A stretch of DNA of 64,000 nucleotides from Saccharopolyspora aridisoli (lineage in GTDB: Bacteria; Actinomycetota; Actinomycetes; Mycobacteriales; Pseudonocardiaceae), in contig NZ_SMKV01000009.1 in the NCBI RefSeq assembly GCF_004348445.1, positions 62,001 through 126,000 on the forward strand, given 5' to 3'. Made by a program: the position numbers and the translations under genes. Shown here one piece after another: positions 9,167-19,281 of this stretch. The notes below the pieces were generated by a model. It saw nothing but the letters and a program-made list of their open reading frames with translations. It was not told the origin of the DNA and did no database searches. How positions within the stretch are numbered: position 1 is the stretch's first letter; each line of letters opens with the position of its first letter.

Positions 9167-10600
9167 TCAGAGGATGTCGCTCGGGGAGTAGGTCGCGGCC
9201 TGGGGGTACTGGGTCGCGACCTTCTCCACTGCGGCGATGACGTCGCTCACCTGCGACGACGCCGCGCCGGTGAAGGCCAGCTTGTCGGCCAGCAGGGCTT
9301 CCAGCTGTACGCGGTCGAGCGGCAGGCGCTCGTCGGCGGCGAGCCGGTCGAGGAGGTCGTTGCGCTCGGCGCCCTGCTCGCGCATGTCCAAGGCGACCGC
9401 GACGGCGTTCTCCTTGATCGCCTCGTGCGCGACCTCCCGGCCCACGCCCGCGCGAACCGCACCCATCAGCACCTTGGTGGTGGCCAGGAACGGCAGGTAG
9501 CGGTCGAGCTCGCGGGCCACGACGGCGGGGAACGCGCCGAACTCGTCGAGCACCGTCAGGAACGTCTCCAGCAGGCCGTCGAAGGCGAAGAACGCGTCCG
9601 GCAGCGCGACCCGGCGGACCACCGAGCACGACACGTCGCCCTCGTTCCACTGGTCACCGGCCAGTTCCGCGCTCATCGAGACGTACCCGCGCACGATCAC
9701 CGCGAGACCGTTGACGCGCTCGCAGGAGCGGGTGTTCATCTTGTGCGGCATGGCGCTGGAACCGACCTGGCCGGGCTTGAAGCCCTCGGTGACCAGCTCG
9801 TGCCCTGCCATCAGCCGGATCGTCTTGGCGACGCTGGAGGGCGCGGCGGCCAGCTGCGAGAGCAGGCTCAGCACCTCGAAGTCCAACGAGCGCGGGTAGA
9901 CCTGGCCGACGCTGGTGAGCGTGCTGGCGAAGCCGAGGTGACCGGCGACGCGGCGCTCCAGCTCGGTGAGCTTGTCGGTGTCGCCGCCGAGCAGGTCGAG
10001 CATGTCCTGAGCGGTGCCGACCGGGCCCTTGATGCCGCGCAGCGGGTAGCGGTCGAGGAGTTCCTCGATGCGGCGGAAGGCGACCAGCAGCTCGTCGGCG
10101 GCGGTGGCGAAGCGCTTGCCCAGCGTGGTGGCCTGCGCGGCGACGTTGTGCGAACGACCGGCCATGACCAGCTCGGCGTTCTGCCCTGCGAGCTCGGCCA
10201 GCCGGGCGAGCACGGCGACGGTGCGGTCGCGGACGTGCTCCAGGCTGCGGCGGACCTGCAGCTGCTCGACGTTCTCGGTCAGGTCCCGCGAGGTCATGCC
10301 CTTGTGGATCTGCTCGTGACCGGCGAGGGCGTTGAACTCCTCGATCCGGGCCTTCACGTCGTGCCTGGTCACGCGCTCGCGCGCGGCGATGGAGTCGAGG
10401 TCCACCTGCTCCAGCACCCGCTCGTAGTCGGCCACGGCCTGCTCGGGCACCTCGATGCCGAGGTCGGCCTGGGCGCGCAGCACGGCCAGCCAGAGGCGCC
10501 GCTCGAGAACGATCTTGTGCTGCGGCGACCACAGCTCGACCAGCTCCGGGGAGGCGTAGCGACCGGCGAGAACATTGGGGATGCTGGGCTTGTCCGTCAC
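9167..10600 (-). CDS. purB: Adenylosuccinate lyase
   Basis: 477 aa from GTG 10600. It cleaves SAICAR to AICAR and adenylosuccinate to AMP. The fumarase/aspartase-superfamily signature [15 protein letters not shown] is intact, with the His region [10 protein letters not shown] and the helix [19 protein letters not shown]. No closer alternative start. Monocistronic or following the threonine-synthase gene, whose end is 200 bases upstream. Confidence 0.97.
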   Translation of the reverse strand: MTDKPSIPNVLAGRYASPELVELWSPQHKIVLERRLWLAVLRAQADLGIEVPEQAVADYERVLEQVDLDSIAARERVTRHDVKARIEEFNALAGHEQIHKGMTSRDLTENVEQLQVRRSLEHVRDRTVAVLARLAELAGQNAELVMAGRSHNVAAQATTLGKRFATAADELLVAFRRIEELLDRYPLRGIKGPVGTAQDMLDLLGGDTDKLTELERRVAGHLGFASTLTSVGQVYPRSLDFEVLSLLSQLAAAPSSVAKTIRLMAGHELVTEGFKPGQVGSSAMPHKMNTRSCERVNGLAVIVRGYVSMSAELAGDQWNEGDVSCSVVRRVALPDAFFAFDGLLETFLTVLDEFGAFPAVVARELDRYLPFLATTKVLMGAVRAGVGREVAHEAIKENAVAVALDMREQGAERNDLLDRLAADERLPLDRVQLEALLADKLAFTGAASSQVSDVIAAVEKVATQYPQAATYSPSDIL

Positions 10601-10800
10601 CCGGTCAGGATAACCAGCGCGTTCTCCGAGGTCGTTTTGCGTTGCGGAGGGGCAGGGGAACCCGAGCCGCGCTGTGGACCTAGCGCGCCACTCCTGATGC
10701 GTGCCAATCCGCGGTCTGCTCTCCACAGCACGGCTCAGAACCCTGGCGGCGTGCAGGGCTCGAGTGGGCGAGGAGAAGAGCGGCTTCGCCGCCGGGCTGC

Positions 10801-12027
10801 TCAGAGGCCCGACGTCCAGGCGGGGGAGTCCGCCGGGACCACCTCCGGCGCGGCAGGCACGAAGTCCGGGTACTTCTGGCCGGCACCGGTGTTGAACAGC
10901 ACGACCCGGTCGGAGCCGGTGACCGCGCCGGTGTCGCGGAGTCGGCGGAGCGCGGCGAGCGTCGCGGCGCCTTCCGGTGCCGCGTAGATGCCCTCGGACG
11001 CGGCGAGTTCCCGGGTAGCCTCGCGCATCTCGTCCTCGCTCACCGACACCGCCGTGCCGCCGGAGTCGCGGACGGCGTCGAGGACCAGGTAGTCGCCGAC
11101 GGCGACGGGAACCCGCAGGCCGCTGGCGTCGGTCGTGGCGTCCTCCCAGCGCGGCGCGTGCCGTTCGCCCTGGTCGTGGGCGCGGACGATCGGGGCGCAG
11201 CCCTCGGCCTGCACGACGACCATGCGCGGGCGCTCCTCGCCGATCCAGCCGAGCTCGGTCATCTCGGCGAACGCCTTCCACATGCCGACCAGCCCGGTGC
11301 CGCCGCCGGTCGGGTAGATCACCACGTCCGGCAGCTCCCAGCCGCGCTGCTCGGCCAGCTCGTAGCCGAGCGTCTTCTTGCCCTCGACGCGGTAGGGCTC
11401 CTTGAGCGTGGAGACGTCGAACCAGCCGCGCGCCTCGGAGGTGGTGCGCACCAGGCGTCCGGCGTCGTCGATCAGGCCCTCGACCAGCCACGTACCGGCA
11501 CCGGAGACGACTGCTTCGACCTGGTTGATGCGCGGGCAGTCCTCGGGCATCACCACTGCGGCGGCCAGTCCGGCGCGCGCTGCGTAGGCGGCGAGCGCTC
11601 CACCGGCGTTGCCCGCCGACGGCGCGGCGACGGCCTTGGCCCCCAGCTCCCGGGCGCGCGACACGGCGGCGGACATGCCCCGCGCCTTGAAGCTGCCGGT
11701 CGGGTTCTGCCCCTCGTCCTTGATCCGCACGTCGGCGATGCCCAGCCGCTCGGACAGCCGCGGTGCGGCCAGCAGCGGCGTGAACCCCTCGCCGAGGCTC
11801 ACGATGTGCTCGGCGTCGCGGATCGGCAGCACCTCCCGGTAGCGCCACATCGAAGGTTCCCGGGACACCAGGTCCGACGGCCGTAGGCGGACCCTCGCCA
11901 GGTCGTAGCGCGGGTACAGGACCTTGCCGCACTCCTCGCACGACCGGTGCAGGACGTCGGCGTCGAAGATGCGTCCGCACGCAGTGCACTCGAGGTGGCT
12001 GAGGGTGCTTCCCGTGGAGTTCACCAT
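10801..12027 (-). CDS. Threonine synthase with N-terminal zinc ribbon
   Basis: 408 aa from ATG 12027. A four-Cys zinc ribbon opens the protein (ECTACGRIF then SCEECGKVLYPRYD), typical of the thrC2-type threonine synthases. The PLP lysine sits in DEGQNPTGSFKARG, with SAGNAGGALAAYAARAG for cofactor phosphate binding and VIYPTGGGTGLVGMWKAF. It converts O-phosphohomoserine to threonine, or acts as a related PLP beta-lyase. The housekeeping thrC is usually beside hom and thrB, which are not here, so this may be a second copy. The opposite side faces a divergent small zinc protein. Confidence 0.88.
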   Translation of the reverse strand: MVNSTGSTLSHLECTACGRIFDADVLHRSCEECGKVLYPRYDLARVRLRPSDLVSREPSMWRYREVLPIRDAEHIVSLGEGFTPLLAAPRLSERLGIADVRIKDEGQNPTGSFKARGMSAAVSRARELGAKAVAAPSAGNAGGALAAYAARAGLAAAVVMPEDCPRINQVEAVVSGAGTWLVEGLIDDAGRLVRTTSEARGWFDVSTLKEPYRVEGKKTLGYELAEQRGWELPDVVIYPTGGGTGLVGMWKAFAEMTELGWIGEERPRMVVVQAEGCAPIVRAHDQGERHAPRWEDATTDASGLRVPVAVGDYLVLDAVRDSGGTAVSVSEDEMREATRELAASEGIYAAPEGAATLAALRRLRDTGAVTGSDRVVLFNTGAGQKYPDFVPAAPEVVPADSPAWTSGL

Positions 12028-12212
12028 GAGCGGATCCTGGCCCGCCGAACCCGTCCGGTCCAGGGCGTTCACGTCGGAACATTTTCCCGTCAATCACTGG
12101 TTCGGCGAAATCATCAATTCCGCTCGATCAGGTGTGGGATTCTGGACGAATACAACGGCGCGAACTTATCGTTGGCCGACACATTCGCGGCTGTGCACAG
12201 GAACGGGAGCGG

Positions 12213-12479
12213 ATGGACATCACCAGGTTCGCCGAAGAGCGGCAGGACGTGTTCTGGATCGTGGGCGCAGGTCAGGCGGAACGCCACGCGACAACCATGC
12301 GACCAGGGGCGGTATACGCAGGGCAATGCGTAGCGGCGCTCTGCGACGTTCAGATCAAGATTCCGCAGTCAACCCCTCTGGGACGCGATCCACTGACGAA
12401 GAAAGTCACGAGGAAGTGCCCAGAATGCGAAGGAATAGTTGAGGTCGAGAACTACGCGGGAACCAGTTGGGACTTTTGA
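12213..12479 (+). CDS. Small zinc-finger-like protein
   Basis: 88 aa from ATG 12213, with GGGAGC close upstream. It resembles a family of small Pseudonocardiaceae proteins with FWIVGAGQAERHA, AALC and a C-terminal KCPECEG. The His, the lone Cys and the CxxC pair would make a metal site. Function is unknown. A longer frame starts upstream at 12132 but has no ribosome site. Divergent from the threonine synthase gene. Confidence 0.7.
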   Translation: MDITRFAEERQDVFWIVGAGQAERHATTMRPGAVYAGQCVAALCDVQIKIPQSTPLGRDPLTKKVTRKCPECEGIVEVENYAGTSWDF

Positions 12480-12534
12480 TGTGGAAGAACGTTCTCGGTT
12501 CGCCAGATGACCGAGCAGCGTTCTTGCACGCGGA

Positions 12535-13119
12535 TCAGGAGAGCTGCGTCCGCAACATCCTGCGGGCCACTCCACGCGGATCGGGATCGGACTCGATCAG
12601 CGCGTTGACCACGGCTCCGTCGACGAGCGCGACCAGCTCGGTGAGCCGCTCCGCGCCCACCTCCACGCCACTGCGGTAGAAGATCTCCGCGAGCAGCTCC
12701 TGCAGCTCGACGGCCATCTCGCGCATCAGCGGAGCCAGGTAGGGGCGGCGCGGCGAACCGACCAACCGCTCGTAGCGCAGCAGCACCGGCTCCACGCCGC
12801 CGTGGCGGGAATCCACACCCAGGAGCAGGTCCAGCAGCAGTTCGATCACCGCGTCGGTGCTGCGATGCTGCTCGGACAGATCGGCGAGGCGGGCTCGCCC
12901 GGCGGCGAGCTCCTCCCTTGCGTTGTGCTCCACCGCTGCGGTGATCAGGTCTTCCAGCGAGGAGAAGTAGTAGGTGGTCGACGCCAGCGGAAGAGCGGCG
13001 CGCTCGGCCACGGCGCGGTGCCGCACCGCGTCGAACCCGCCCTCGACGAGCAGCTGCGCCGCAGCCGCCACCAACGCCTGCCGCCGCCGCTCGCCCTTCG
13101 GTGTGCTGGCCGCTGTCAT
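12535..13119 (-). CDS. TetR-family regulator
   Basis: 194 aa from ATG 13119. The helix-turn-helix covers about residues 10-55: RRQALVAAAAQLLVEGGF, VRHRAVAERA, ASTTYYFSSLEDLI. The C-terminal ligand domain is of the TetR_C type seen in biofilm- and efflux-linked regulators. A short palindrome CCGGA-AC-TCCGG (13142-13153) just upstream of its start may be its operator. Its target is not obvious: neighbours are a small zinc protein and the anti-sigma gene. Confidence 0.9.
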   Translation of the reverse strand: MTAASTPKGERRRQALVAAAAQLLVEGGFDAVRHRAVAERAALPLASTTYYFSSLEDLITAAVEHNAREELAAGRARLADLSEQHRSTDAVIELLLDLLLGVDSRHGGVEPVLLRYERLVGSPRRPYLAPLMREMAVELQELLAEIFYRSGVEVGAERLTELVALVDGAVVNALIESDPDPRGVARRMLRTQLS

Positions 13120-13207
13120 GACCCGCGATCCTAAGCCGTGTCCGGAACTCCGGTTGATCGCCGCTGCGGAGGAGCCCCGCAGCACGGCCGACCAGCCGCT
13201 CCACCGA

Positions 13208-13864
13208 TCAGAACCGGGTGGCGAGATCCCCGGCGATGCTGCCGACCCGCGCGACGAACGGAGCCCCCGGCGAACCGGCCTCGGGCTCGCTGAGCACCAC
13301 CACGAGCTTGCCGCTGCGCGCCTTGCGCACCGACTGCTGCGCACCGTCGGGACGCTGCACGTCACCCGGGGTCGACTGACCCGCCTGCGCCGCGCCCGCC
13401 GGGCTGATCATCACCGTCACCCGCCCGGCCGCAGCACCGTCGCGCAGCGAGAACGCCGCCGCTCTCGCGCCGGTCGGGCACGTTCGCACCGACGTCGGCG
13501 TGGTGCTCCCGGCTTCGGGCAGCGTGACCTCGACCGCCTCGACCAGCGACGCGTCCGGCTCGCAGCCGGCCGAGCGCGGGGTGATCCCGCTGGACCCGAC
13601 CTGCGGGCCGGGGCCCTCCGTCAGCGGCGCCACGGGTGGCGGGCCCGCCACCGTGTCAGTCGTCGACGAGAACCAACCGGCTCCCACACCGATCCCGCCG
13701 ACCAGAACCACAGCCGCCACCACCGTCCCACCGGCGGTCGCGGTCATCCGGCGCCGGGCCGTGATCCGCCGCGACGCCGTCGAGACGTCACCTTCGTCGA
13801 ACGACGCCGGCGGAACGGCTCGCACCGAGTCACGGAAAAGCTCCTCGAGCTTGCGCTCGTCCAC
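13208..13864 (-). CDS. Membrane-anchored anti-sigma factor partner
   Basis: 218 aa. A cytoplasmic N-terminal part (MDERKLEELFRDSVRAVPP) resembles that of proteins encoded next to SigE-family sigma factors. A single membrane segment at about 43-66 (GTVVAAVVLVGGIGVGAGWF) is followed by an extracytoplasmic domain with two Cys residues (SAGCEPD and RTCPTG). It starts 12 bases after the sigma gene and is surely in its operon. Anti-sigma function is inferred from position and topology; there is no ZAS-type HxxxCxxC motif. Confidence 0.75.
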   Translation of the reverse strand: MDERKLEELFRDSVRAVPPASFDEGDVSTASRRITARRRMTATAGGTVVAAVVLVGGIGVGAGWFSSTTDTVAGPPPVAPLTEGPGPQVGSSGITPRSAGCEPDASLVEAVEVTLPEAGSTTPTSVRTCPTGARAAAFSLRDGAAAGRVTVMISPAGAAQAGQSTPGDVQRPDGAQQSVRKARSGKLVVVLSEPEAGSPGAPFVARVGSIAGDLATRF

Positions 13865-13876
13865 CCCGCACCCCCT

Positions 13877-14392
13877 TCACGCGGACCTCAGATCCCCGAG
13901 CTCGTCTCCCAGCACCTCTCGCAGCGTCGCCAACCCCCGGGCGCACTGGCTCTTCACGGTTCCCTCGCTGCATCGCATCACCGCCGCCACTCCCGCGACG
14001 TCCAGCCCCTCGAGGAACCGCAGGACCAGCACCGCGCGCTGCTTCGGCGGCACCTTGCGCAACCCGGCGATGAGGGTCTGCCTGGTGGACACCGAGTCAT
14101 CCACGTCCAGGCCGTCGACCGGACTGTCCGGCAGAGCCTCGGCGGCCCTCTCCCGTCGCCAGGGCCGCCTCGACTCGTCGATCACCGCCCGGGTCAAGGT
14201 CCGGCGCACGTACGCGTCCAGCGCGCCCTTGTCCCGGACCTTCCGCCAGTGGCGGTGCAGGGCGATGAACGCGGTCTGGGCGAGATCGTCCGCGCGGTGC
14301 CAATCGCCGCACATCATGTACGCCATCCGACGCACCGCCTCCCGCCGAGCCACGAAGTACTCCGCGAACTCCTGCTCTTCGCGCTGGTCCAC
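13877..14392 (-). CDS. SigE-family ECF RNA polymerase sigma factor
   Basis: 171 aa from GTG 14392. Sigma region 2 is MAYMMCGDWHRADDLAQTAFIALHRHW, and region 4 is VPPKQRAVLVLRFLEGLDVAGVAAVMRCSEGTVKSQCARGL. This is the small SigE-like subgroup common in actinomycetes, which directs transcription in response to an extracytoplasmic signal. It is followed by its likely membrane anti-sigma partner, so regulation should be by release from that protein. Confidence 0.92.
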   Translation of the reverse strand: MDQREEQEFAEYFVARREAVRRMAYMMCGDWHRADDLAQTAFIALHRHWRKVRDKGALDAYVRRTLTRAVIDESRRPWRRERAAEALPDSPVDGLDVDDSVSTRQTLIAGLRKVPPKQRAVLVLRFLEGLDVAGVAAVMRCSEGTVKSQCARGLATLREVLGDELGDLRSA

Positions 14393-14559
14393 GCGGAACT
14401 CTCCGCTCGTTCGTTGCCTGCACTGCTATGACGGGATCGCGTGCCCGAACCGTTGCACGCTGTTTCGAGCCGATCCACCTGTGATTGATACCGCAGCGGT
14501 GAGATCACGTCCCACAGGGCCATTGCCTGGACCCCGCGCAGGTGTGATGTGATCCGTTC

Positions 14560-15582
14560 GTGACCACTCCGGCGCCCATCGACCTCCGCTCCGACACGGT
14601 GACTCGTCCCGACGAGCAGATGCTTGCCGCGATGGCCGCCGCCGAAGTCGGCGATGACGTACTCGACCACGATCCCACCACGCGCGCGCTGGAGGAACGG
14701 GTGGCCCAGCTCCTGGGCACCGCCTCGGCGTTGTGGGTGCCCAGCGGCACGATGGGCAACCTGATCGCGCTGATGCTGCACCTCGAGCGGGGCCACCGCT
14801 TCCTCGCGCCGCGCGGTGCGCACGTGCTCAACCACGAGCTCGGTTCGGCGGCGTGGCTGGCGGGCGGGATGCCGGATCCGCTGGAGTGGGACGCCGGTCC
14901 TGGCGCGCCCACGGCCGAGGCGGTGCGCACGCACGCGAACCTCACCATGGCCTACGACGCCCTGCACACCACGTTGCTGTGCCTGGAGAACACCCACAAC
15001 GGCGCCGGTGGCGCAGTCCTCCCGCCGCACGAGCACGCCCGGCTGGCGGCCGCGGCGAAGGAGCTCGGCCTCAAGGTGCACCTCGACGGCGCCCGGCTGT
15101 GGAACGCCTCGGTCGCGCTCGGAGTGCCTCCCGCCGCGCTGACGGTGGGCGTGGACAGCGTGCAGGTGTGCCTGAGCAAGGGCCTCGGCGCGCCGGTCGG
15201 ATCGGTGCTGGCCGGAGAAGCGGAGTTCATCAAGGCCGGGCGGCGGATCCGCAAGATGCTCGGTGGCGGCGTCCGGCAGGGCGGCGTGCTGGCGGCGGCA
15301 GGGCTGGTCGCGCTGGACCGAGTCGACGCGCTGGCGGATGATCACGACAGCGCGCGGGTGCTCGCCAACGGCCTGACCGAGCAGGGCTGGCAGGTGACCG
15401 CGCCGCAGACGAACATGCTGCTCGCGGCCGTCCCGGACGTGCAGCTGACGTTGCAGCGGCTGCGCTCGGTGGGCGTGCTGGCGGTGCCCATGAACGGGCA
15501 GGTCCGGTTCGTCACGCATCGGGACGTGTCGAAGCCGGACGTGGAAGAAGCGTTGCGCCGGATCGGCGAAGCCGGGATCTAG
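14560..15582 (+). CDS. Low-specificity threonine aldolase
   Basis: 340 aa from GTG 14560. It cleaves threonine or allo-threonine to glycine and acetaldehyde using PLP. The start IDLRSDTVTRPDEQMLAAM is diagnostic, as are EVGDDVLDHDPTTRALEE, ENTHNGAGG and LHLDGAR-like VHLDGARLWNA. The PLP lysine lies in VCLSKGLGAPVGS. Fold-type I, cytoplasmic. The HAD gene follows after 20 bases and is likely co-transcribed. Confidence 0.94.
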   Translation: MTTPAPIDLRSDTVTRPDEQMLAAMAAAEVGDDVLDHDPTTRALEERVAQLLGTASALWVPSGTMGNLIALMLHLERGHRFLAPRGAHVLNHELGSAAWLAGGMPDPLEWDAGPGAPTAEAVRTHANLTMAYDALHTTLLCLENTHNGAGGAVLPPHEHARLAAAAKELGLKVHLDGARLWNASVALGVPPAALTVGVDSVQVCLSKGLGAPVGSVLAGEAEFIKAGRRIRKMLGGGVRQGGVLAAAGLVALDRVDALADDHDSARVLANGLTEQGWQVTAPQTNMLLAAVPDVQLTLQRLRSVGVLAVPMNGQVRFVTHRDVSKPDVEEALRRIGEAGI

Positions 15583-15602
15583 GGCGAGGAGCGGAGTTTC
15601 GA

Positions 15603-16199
15603 ATGCTGCGGTGGATCGTTTTCGACTACGGCGAGGTCATCAGCCGACGCACCGACACGCTGCCCGACATGGCGGCGCTGCTGGACACCGATCCCGCGGA
15701 GTTCGAGAGGGCCTACTGGGCCGAGCGCCGGGACTACGACGCGGGCCGGTCCGACGCCGACTACTGGCGCGCGGTGGCGGCACGGCTGGACCGCGAGCTG
15801 GACGACTCGCTGATCCACCGCCTGACCAGCGTCGACGTCGACGGCTGGATGTCCGCGGATCCGGATTCGCTGGCACTGCTGGAAGACCTGCACCGGCGCG
15901 AGGTCCCGTTGGCGCTGCTGTCCAACGCCTCGTCGACGTTCGCCCGCGCCGGTGAGAGCAAGCCGTGGGCGCGGTTCTTCGACCACCTGCTGTTCTCCGG
16001 CGACCTGCGCGTCGCCAAACCCGCGCCGGAGATCTGGCAGATCCTGCTCGACACCATCGGCGCCGAGCCCGCGGAGTGCTTGTTCTTCGACGACCGAGCG
16101 GAGAACATCGCCGGCGCCCGGGAAGCAGGGCTGAACGCCGAGCTCTGGCGCTCGGCCGACCACGCCCGCGACCTCCTCCGGGAGCGACTGACCGCCTGA
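15603..16199 (+). CDS. HAD-superfamily hydrolase
   Basis: 198 aa. Motif I is FDYGEV (Asp nucleophile near residue 8), motif II LLSNAS near 101, the motif III lysine is in RVAKPAPEIWQ, and motif IV is FFDDRAENIAGA. The alpha-helical cap in residues 15-85 puts it in the YihX-like group of sugar-phosphate or small phosphatases. GAGCGG lies upstream of ATG 15603. It is probably in an operon with the threonine aldolase. Substrate unknown. Confidence 0.92.
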   Translation: MLRWIVFDYGEVISRRTDTLPDMAALLDTDPAEFERAYWAERRDYDAGRSDADYWRAVAARLDRELDDSLIHRLTSVDVDGWMSADPDSLALLEDLHRREVPLALLSNASSTFARAGESKPWARFFDHLLFSGDLRVAKPAPEIWQILLDTIGAEPAECLFFDDRAENIAGAREAGLNAELWRSADHARDLLRERLTA

Positions 16200-16305
16200 G
16201 CACCGAAGGTCCTGTCCTCCACCACCTGCGCAGCTCGCACCGGCCGGGTCCGAGCGGCGTCGTGGCGAGCACGCCGCGACACCGCCTCCGACGTGCTCGA
16301 CGGGC

Positions 16306-16470
16306 CTAGGGCTTGATCTCCTTCTTGTCCTTGGCCCAGCCGAGGGCGGCGGTGGCGACGAAGAGGACCCCGCCGATCACGGCGAGCCAGAACAGGCCCT
16401 CGATCAGCACTCCGGCGGCGGAGACCACCAGCCACAGGACCAGCAGACCGCCGATCACCTTCCACAACAT
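16306..16470 (-). CDS. Small two-TM hydrophobic protein
   Basis: 54 aa from ATG 16470, preceded by GAGGTGG. Two hydrophobic segments (VIGGLLVLWLVVSAAGVL and FWLAVIGGVLFVATAALGW) end in a charged tail KDKKEIKP. This kind of small membrane protein is widespread in actinomycetes, without known function. Convergent with the HAD gene, about 100 bases away. Confidence 0.65.
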   Translation of the reverse strand: MLWKVIGGLLVLWLVVSAAGVLIEGLFWLAVIGGVLFVATAALGWAKDKKEIKP

Positions 16471-16601
16471 CACGACCACCTCTTCACCGGGGAAAGTCCC
16501 GCGGGTCCAGCCTGCCAGAGGGAACGCGGAAATCGGCAGGTCGAAGGGCCGGTTCCGGGAAAACATCAGGGTGCCCCTGAGGTCCAGCGCACCACCGGGG
16601 T

Positions 16602-17765
16602 CTACAGCCAGGCTCCCAGCCGGTGAACGGCCTCGGTGATGTCGCGGTGATCGCCCGCGAAGGAGAGGCGCAGGTAGTGGTGGCCGCGGGCCGGGTCGAA
16701 GTCGACGCCCGGGACCAGCGCCACGCCCGTGTCGTCGAGCAGGCGGCGGCAGAACGACGCCGCGTCGTCGGTGTGGTCGCTGATGTCCACCCACGCGTAG
16801 AAGGCGCCGTCGGCGGGGGCGACCTTGGTGATGCCCGCCTCCGCAAGACCGTCGAGCAGCAGCGTCCGGTTCTCCCGGTAGCGCTCGACGTGGGCCTGCA
16901 CCTCGTCGTAGGCCTCCAGGCTGAACGCCGCGACCGCCGCCTGCTGCGAGATCGCGGGAGGGCAGAGGGTGAAGTTGCCGGTGAGCGAGTCGACCGCGCG
17001 CAGCAGGCGTGGTGGCACGAGCATCCAGCCGAGCCGCCACCCGGTCATCGACCAGAACTTGGAGAAGCTGTTGACCACGATCGCCTCGGCGGAGAACTCC
17101 CGCGCGGTGTGCAGCGGTTCGCCGTAGCTGAGGCCGTGGTAGATCTCGTCGCTGATCAGCTGCACCCCGTTGGCCTCGCACCAGCCCGCGAGCCCGGCGA
17201 GCTCGTCGCGGGAGAGCACGGTGCCGGTCGGGTTGGCGGGGCTGGCGACGATCAGCCCGCGCACCGGCTCGTCGAGGCCTTCGAGCATCTCGACGGTCGG
17301 CTGGAACCGGGTGGACGCGTCGCAGGGCAGTTCCACGACCTCGCAGCCCAGCGCCGACAGGATGTTGCGGTAGGCCGGGTACCCAGGGCTGGCCAGCGCG
17401 ACCCGGTCACCGGCGTCGAAGGCGCCGAGGAAGGCCAGCAGGAACGCGCCGGAGGCACCCGTGGTCACGACGACCTCGTCCACCGGTACGGATTTGCCGT
17501 ACGCCTTCTCGCAGTGCCCGGCGATGGCTTCCCGCAGCTCCAGGACGCCCAGCTGCTCGGTGTAGCCGAGCGCGTTGCTCTCCAGCGCCCGCGCGGCGGC
17601 CTCGCGGACCGCCTTCGGCGCCGGGGTGGAGGGCTGACCCGCGGCCAGCGACACGACGTCGCCGCGCGCCCGCTGCCGGGCGGCTGCTGCCGTGAGGACC
17701 TCCATGACCTGGAACGGGGCTACGTTCGCACGTTGAGCTGCGGCCAGCGCGGCGGGCTTCACCAT
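16602..17765 (-). CDS. Class I/II PLP-dependent aminotransferase
   Basis: 387 aa from ATG 17765. Aspartate-aminotransferase fold: SLAAGQPSTPAPKAVREAAA, ALGYTEQLGVLELREAIA, VTTGASGAFLLAF for cofactor phosphate, SPANPTGTVLSRDEL and SDEIYHGLSY. The PLP lysine is in NSFSKFWSMTGWRLGW. Substrate cannot be read from sequence; it looks like the broad aromatic or branched-chain group. Confidence 0.92.
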   Translation of the reverse strand: MVKPAALAAAQRANVAPFQVMEVLTAAAARQRARGDVVSLAAGQPSTPAPKAVREAAARALESNALGYTEQLGVLELREAIAGHCEKAYGKSVPVDEVVVTTGASGAFLLAFLGAFDAGDRVALASPGYPAYRNILSALGCEVVELPCDASTRFQPTVEMLEGLDEPVRGLIVASPANPTGTVLSRDELAGLAGWCEANGVQLISDEIYHGLSYGEPLHTAREFSAEAIVVNSFSKFWSMTGWRLGWMLVPPRLLRAVDSLTGNFTLCPPAISQQAAVAAFSLEAYDEVQAHVERYRENRTLLLDGLAEAGITKVAPADGAFYAWVDISDHTDDAASFCRRLLDDTGVALVPGVDFDPARGHHYLRLSFAGDHRDITEAVHRLGAWL

Positions 17766-17880
17766 GCGAGCCAGCGTGCCAGATGTCGGTGCGGATCCCG
17801 ATGACCGGGAGCGGCAATCATCTGTAGCGGTGTTCTCGTCCGATGAGATGCGGATGAGGTGATGGCGCCCGGCACGTCCG

Positions 17881-17934
17881 GAAGGCCAGGTCGCGCTGGT
17901 CACCGGAGGTGCGGCGGGCATCGGATCGGTGATG
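17881..17934 (+). pseudogene. Possible relic of an SDR gene start
   Basis: One frame reads EGQVALVTGGAAGIGSVM, the first strand and TGxxxGxG cofactor motif of a short-chain dehydrogenase, with no usable start and no SDR-like sequence after it. An ATG at 17862 is in another frame. It lies in the 250-base gap between the aminotransferase and purD. A chance match is possible, but the motif is specific. Confidence 0.4.
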
Positions 17935-18018
17935 CCCCCGACGGAGCCGGCGGCCGCGCGTGGACCGTCAGGCGGGCGCCCCGCCGAACGGGCACCGACG
18001 TCTCGGTGCCGCCGGTCG

Positions 18019-19281
18019 TCAGTACTTCGGAACGCTGATCTCGCCATCGACCGCGCGACGGGCGATGTCGGTGCGCCAGTGCGCGCCGGGCAGGTGGACT
18101 CGTTCGACCCGCTCGTAGACCGCGTCGCGCGCAGCGCTGAGATCTGGGCCGGTGGCCACGACCGACAGGACCCGCCCGCCCGACGACACCACGGCGCCGT
18201 CCTCGCGGCGGCGCGTGCCGGAGTGCAGCACGCCCTGCAGGTCCGCCCCCTTGATGACGTCGTCGACGCGCGGACGGCCCGGGTAACCCTCGGCGGCCAG
18301 CACAACCGTCACCGCCGAGCCCTGCTCCCACTCCAGTTCCGGCTGCTCGGCGAGCTCACCGCGCGCGACGGCGTTGAACAGCTGCGCCAGCGGGGTGTGC
18401 AGCAGCGCCAGCACGGCTTGGGTCTCGGGGTCGCCGAAGCGGCAGTTGAACTCGATGACCTGCGGGCCGTTCGAGGTCAGCGCGAGACCGGCGTAGAGCA
18501 AACCGGAGAACGGGCTGCCGCGGCGGTCGAGCTCGTCGACGGTGGGCTGCACGACCGTGCGCACCACTGTGTCGACCAGGTCGTCCGGGGCCCACGGCAG
18601 CGGCGCGTAGGCACCCATGCCACCGGTGTTCGGGCCCGCGTCGCCGTCGCCGACGCGCTTGAAGTCCTGCGCGGGCAGCAGCGGGACCACCGTGGTGCCG
18701 TCGACCAGGCAGAACAGCGAGGCCTCGGGCCCGTCGAGGAAGGACTCCAGCAGCACCGGGTGGCCGCCGTCGAGCAGCTTCATGGCGTGCGCGCGGGCGG
18801 CGTCGAAGTCGCCGGTGACCAGCACGCCCTTGCCCGCGGCCAGACCGTCGTCCTTGACCACCCAGGTCGGGCCGAAACCGGCCAGCGCGGCGTCCAGCTT
18901 CGCGGGGTTGTCCACGATCTCGCTGCGCGCGGTCGGCACGCCGGCGGAGACCATGACGTCCTTGGCGAAGGCCTTGGACCCCTCGATGCGGGCCGCGGCC
19001 TTGGACGGGCCGAAGCACGGGATGCCCGCGGCCCGCACGGCGTCAGAAGCGCCTGCGACCAGCGGTGTTTCCGGTCCGAAGACGACCAGGTCGGCCTTCC
19101 AGCGGGTGGCCAGCGCGGCCACCTCGTCGGGCTTGGCGACGTCGACGGCGTAGGACTCGGCGAACGCGGCGGTACCGGCGTTGCCGGGCGCGCAGGCCAG
19201 TGCCGTCACGGACGGATCACGGGACAGCGCCAACACGATCGCATGCTCCCGGCCGCCGCCGCCGATCACGAGGATTCGCAC
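18019..19281 (-). CDS. purD: Phosphoribosylamine-glycine ligase (GARS)
   Basis: 420 aa ATP-grasp enzyme, step 2 of IMP synthesis. It has the start [15 protein letters not shown], the ATP-binding region [15 protein letters not shown], the family signature [10 protein letters not shown] and the metal site [14 protein letters not shown]. Monofunctional: there is no fused PurM or PurN domain. Transcribed alone, toward the region of the SDR relic. Confidence 0.98.
   Translation of the reverse strand: MRILVIGGGGREHAIVLALSRDPSVTALACAPGNAGTAAFAESYAVDVAKPDEVAALATRWKADLVVFGPETPLVAGASDAVRAAGIPCFGPSKAAARIEGSKAFAKDVMVSAGVPTARSEIVDNPAKLDAALAGFGPTWVVKDDGLAAGKGVLVTGDFDAARAHAMKLLDGGHPVLLESFLDGPEASLFCLVDGTTVVPLLPAQDFKRVGDGDAGPNTGGMGAYAPLPWAPDDLVDTVVRTVVQPTVDELDRRGSPFSGLLYAGLALTSNGPQVIEFNCRFGDPETQAVLALLHTPLAQLFNAVARGELAEQPELEWEQGSAVTVVLAAEGYPGRPRVDDVIKGADLQGVLHSGTRRREDGAVVSSGGRVLSVVATGPDLSAARDAVYERVERVHLPGAHWRTDIARRAVDGEISVPKY

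Noticed and set aside
8346-9650. Upstream extension of purC
   Set aside because: Runs antisense through the TenA-like gene; purC homologs start at VVALADY.
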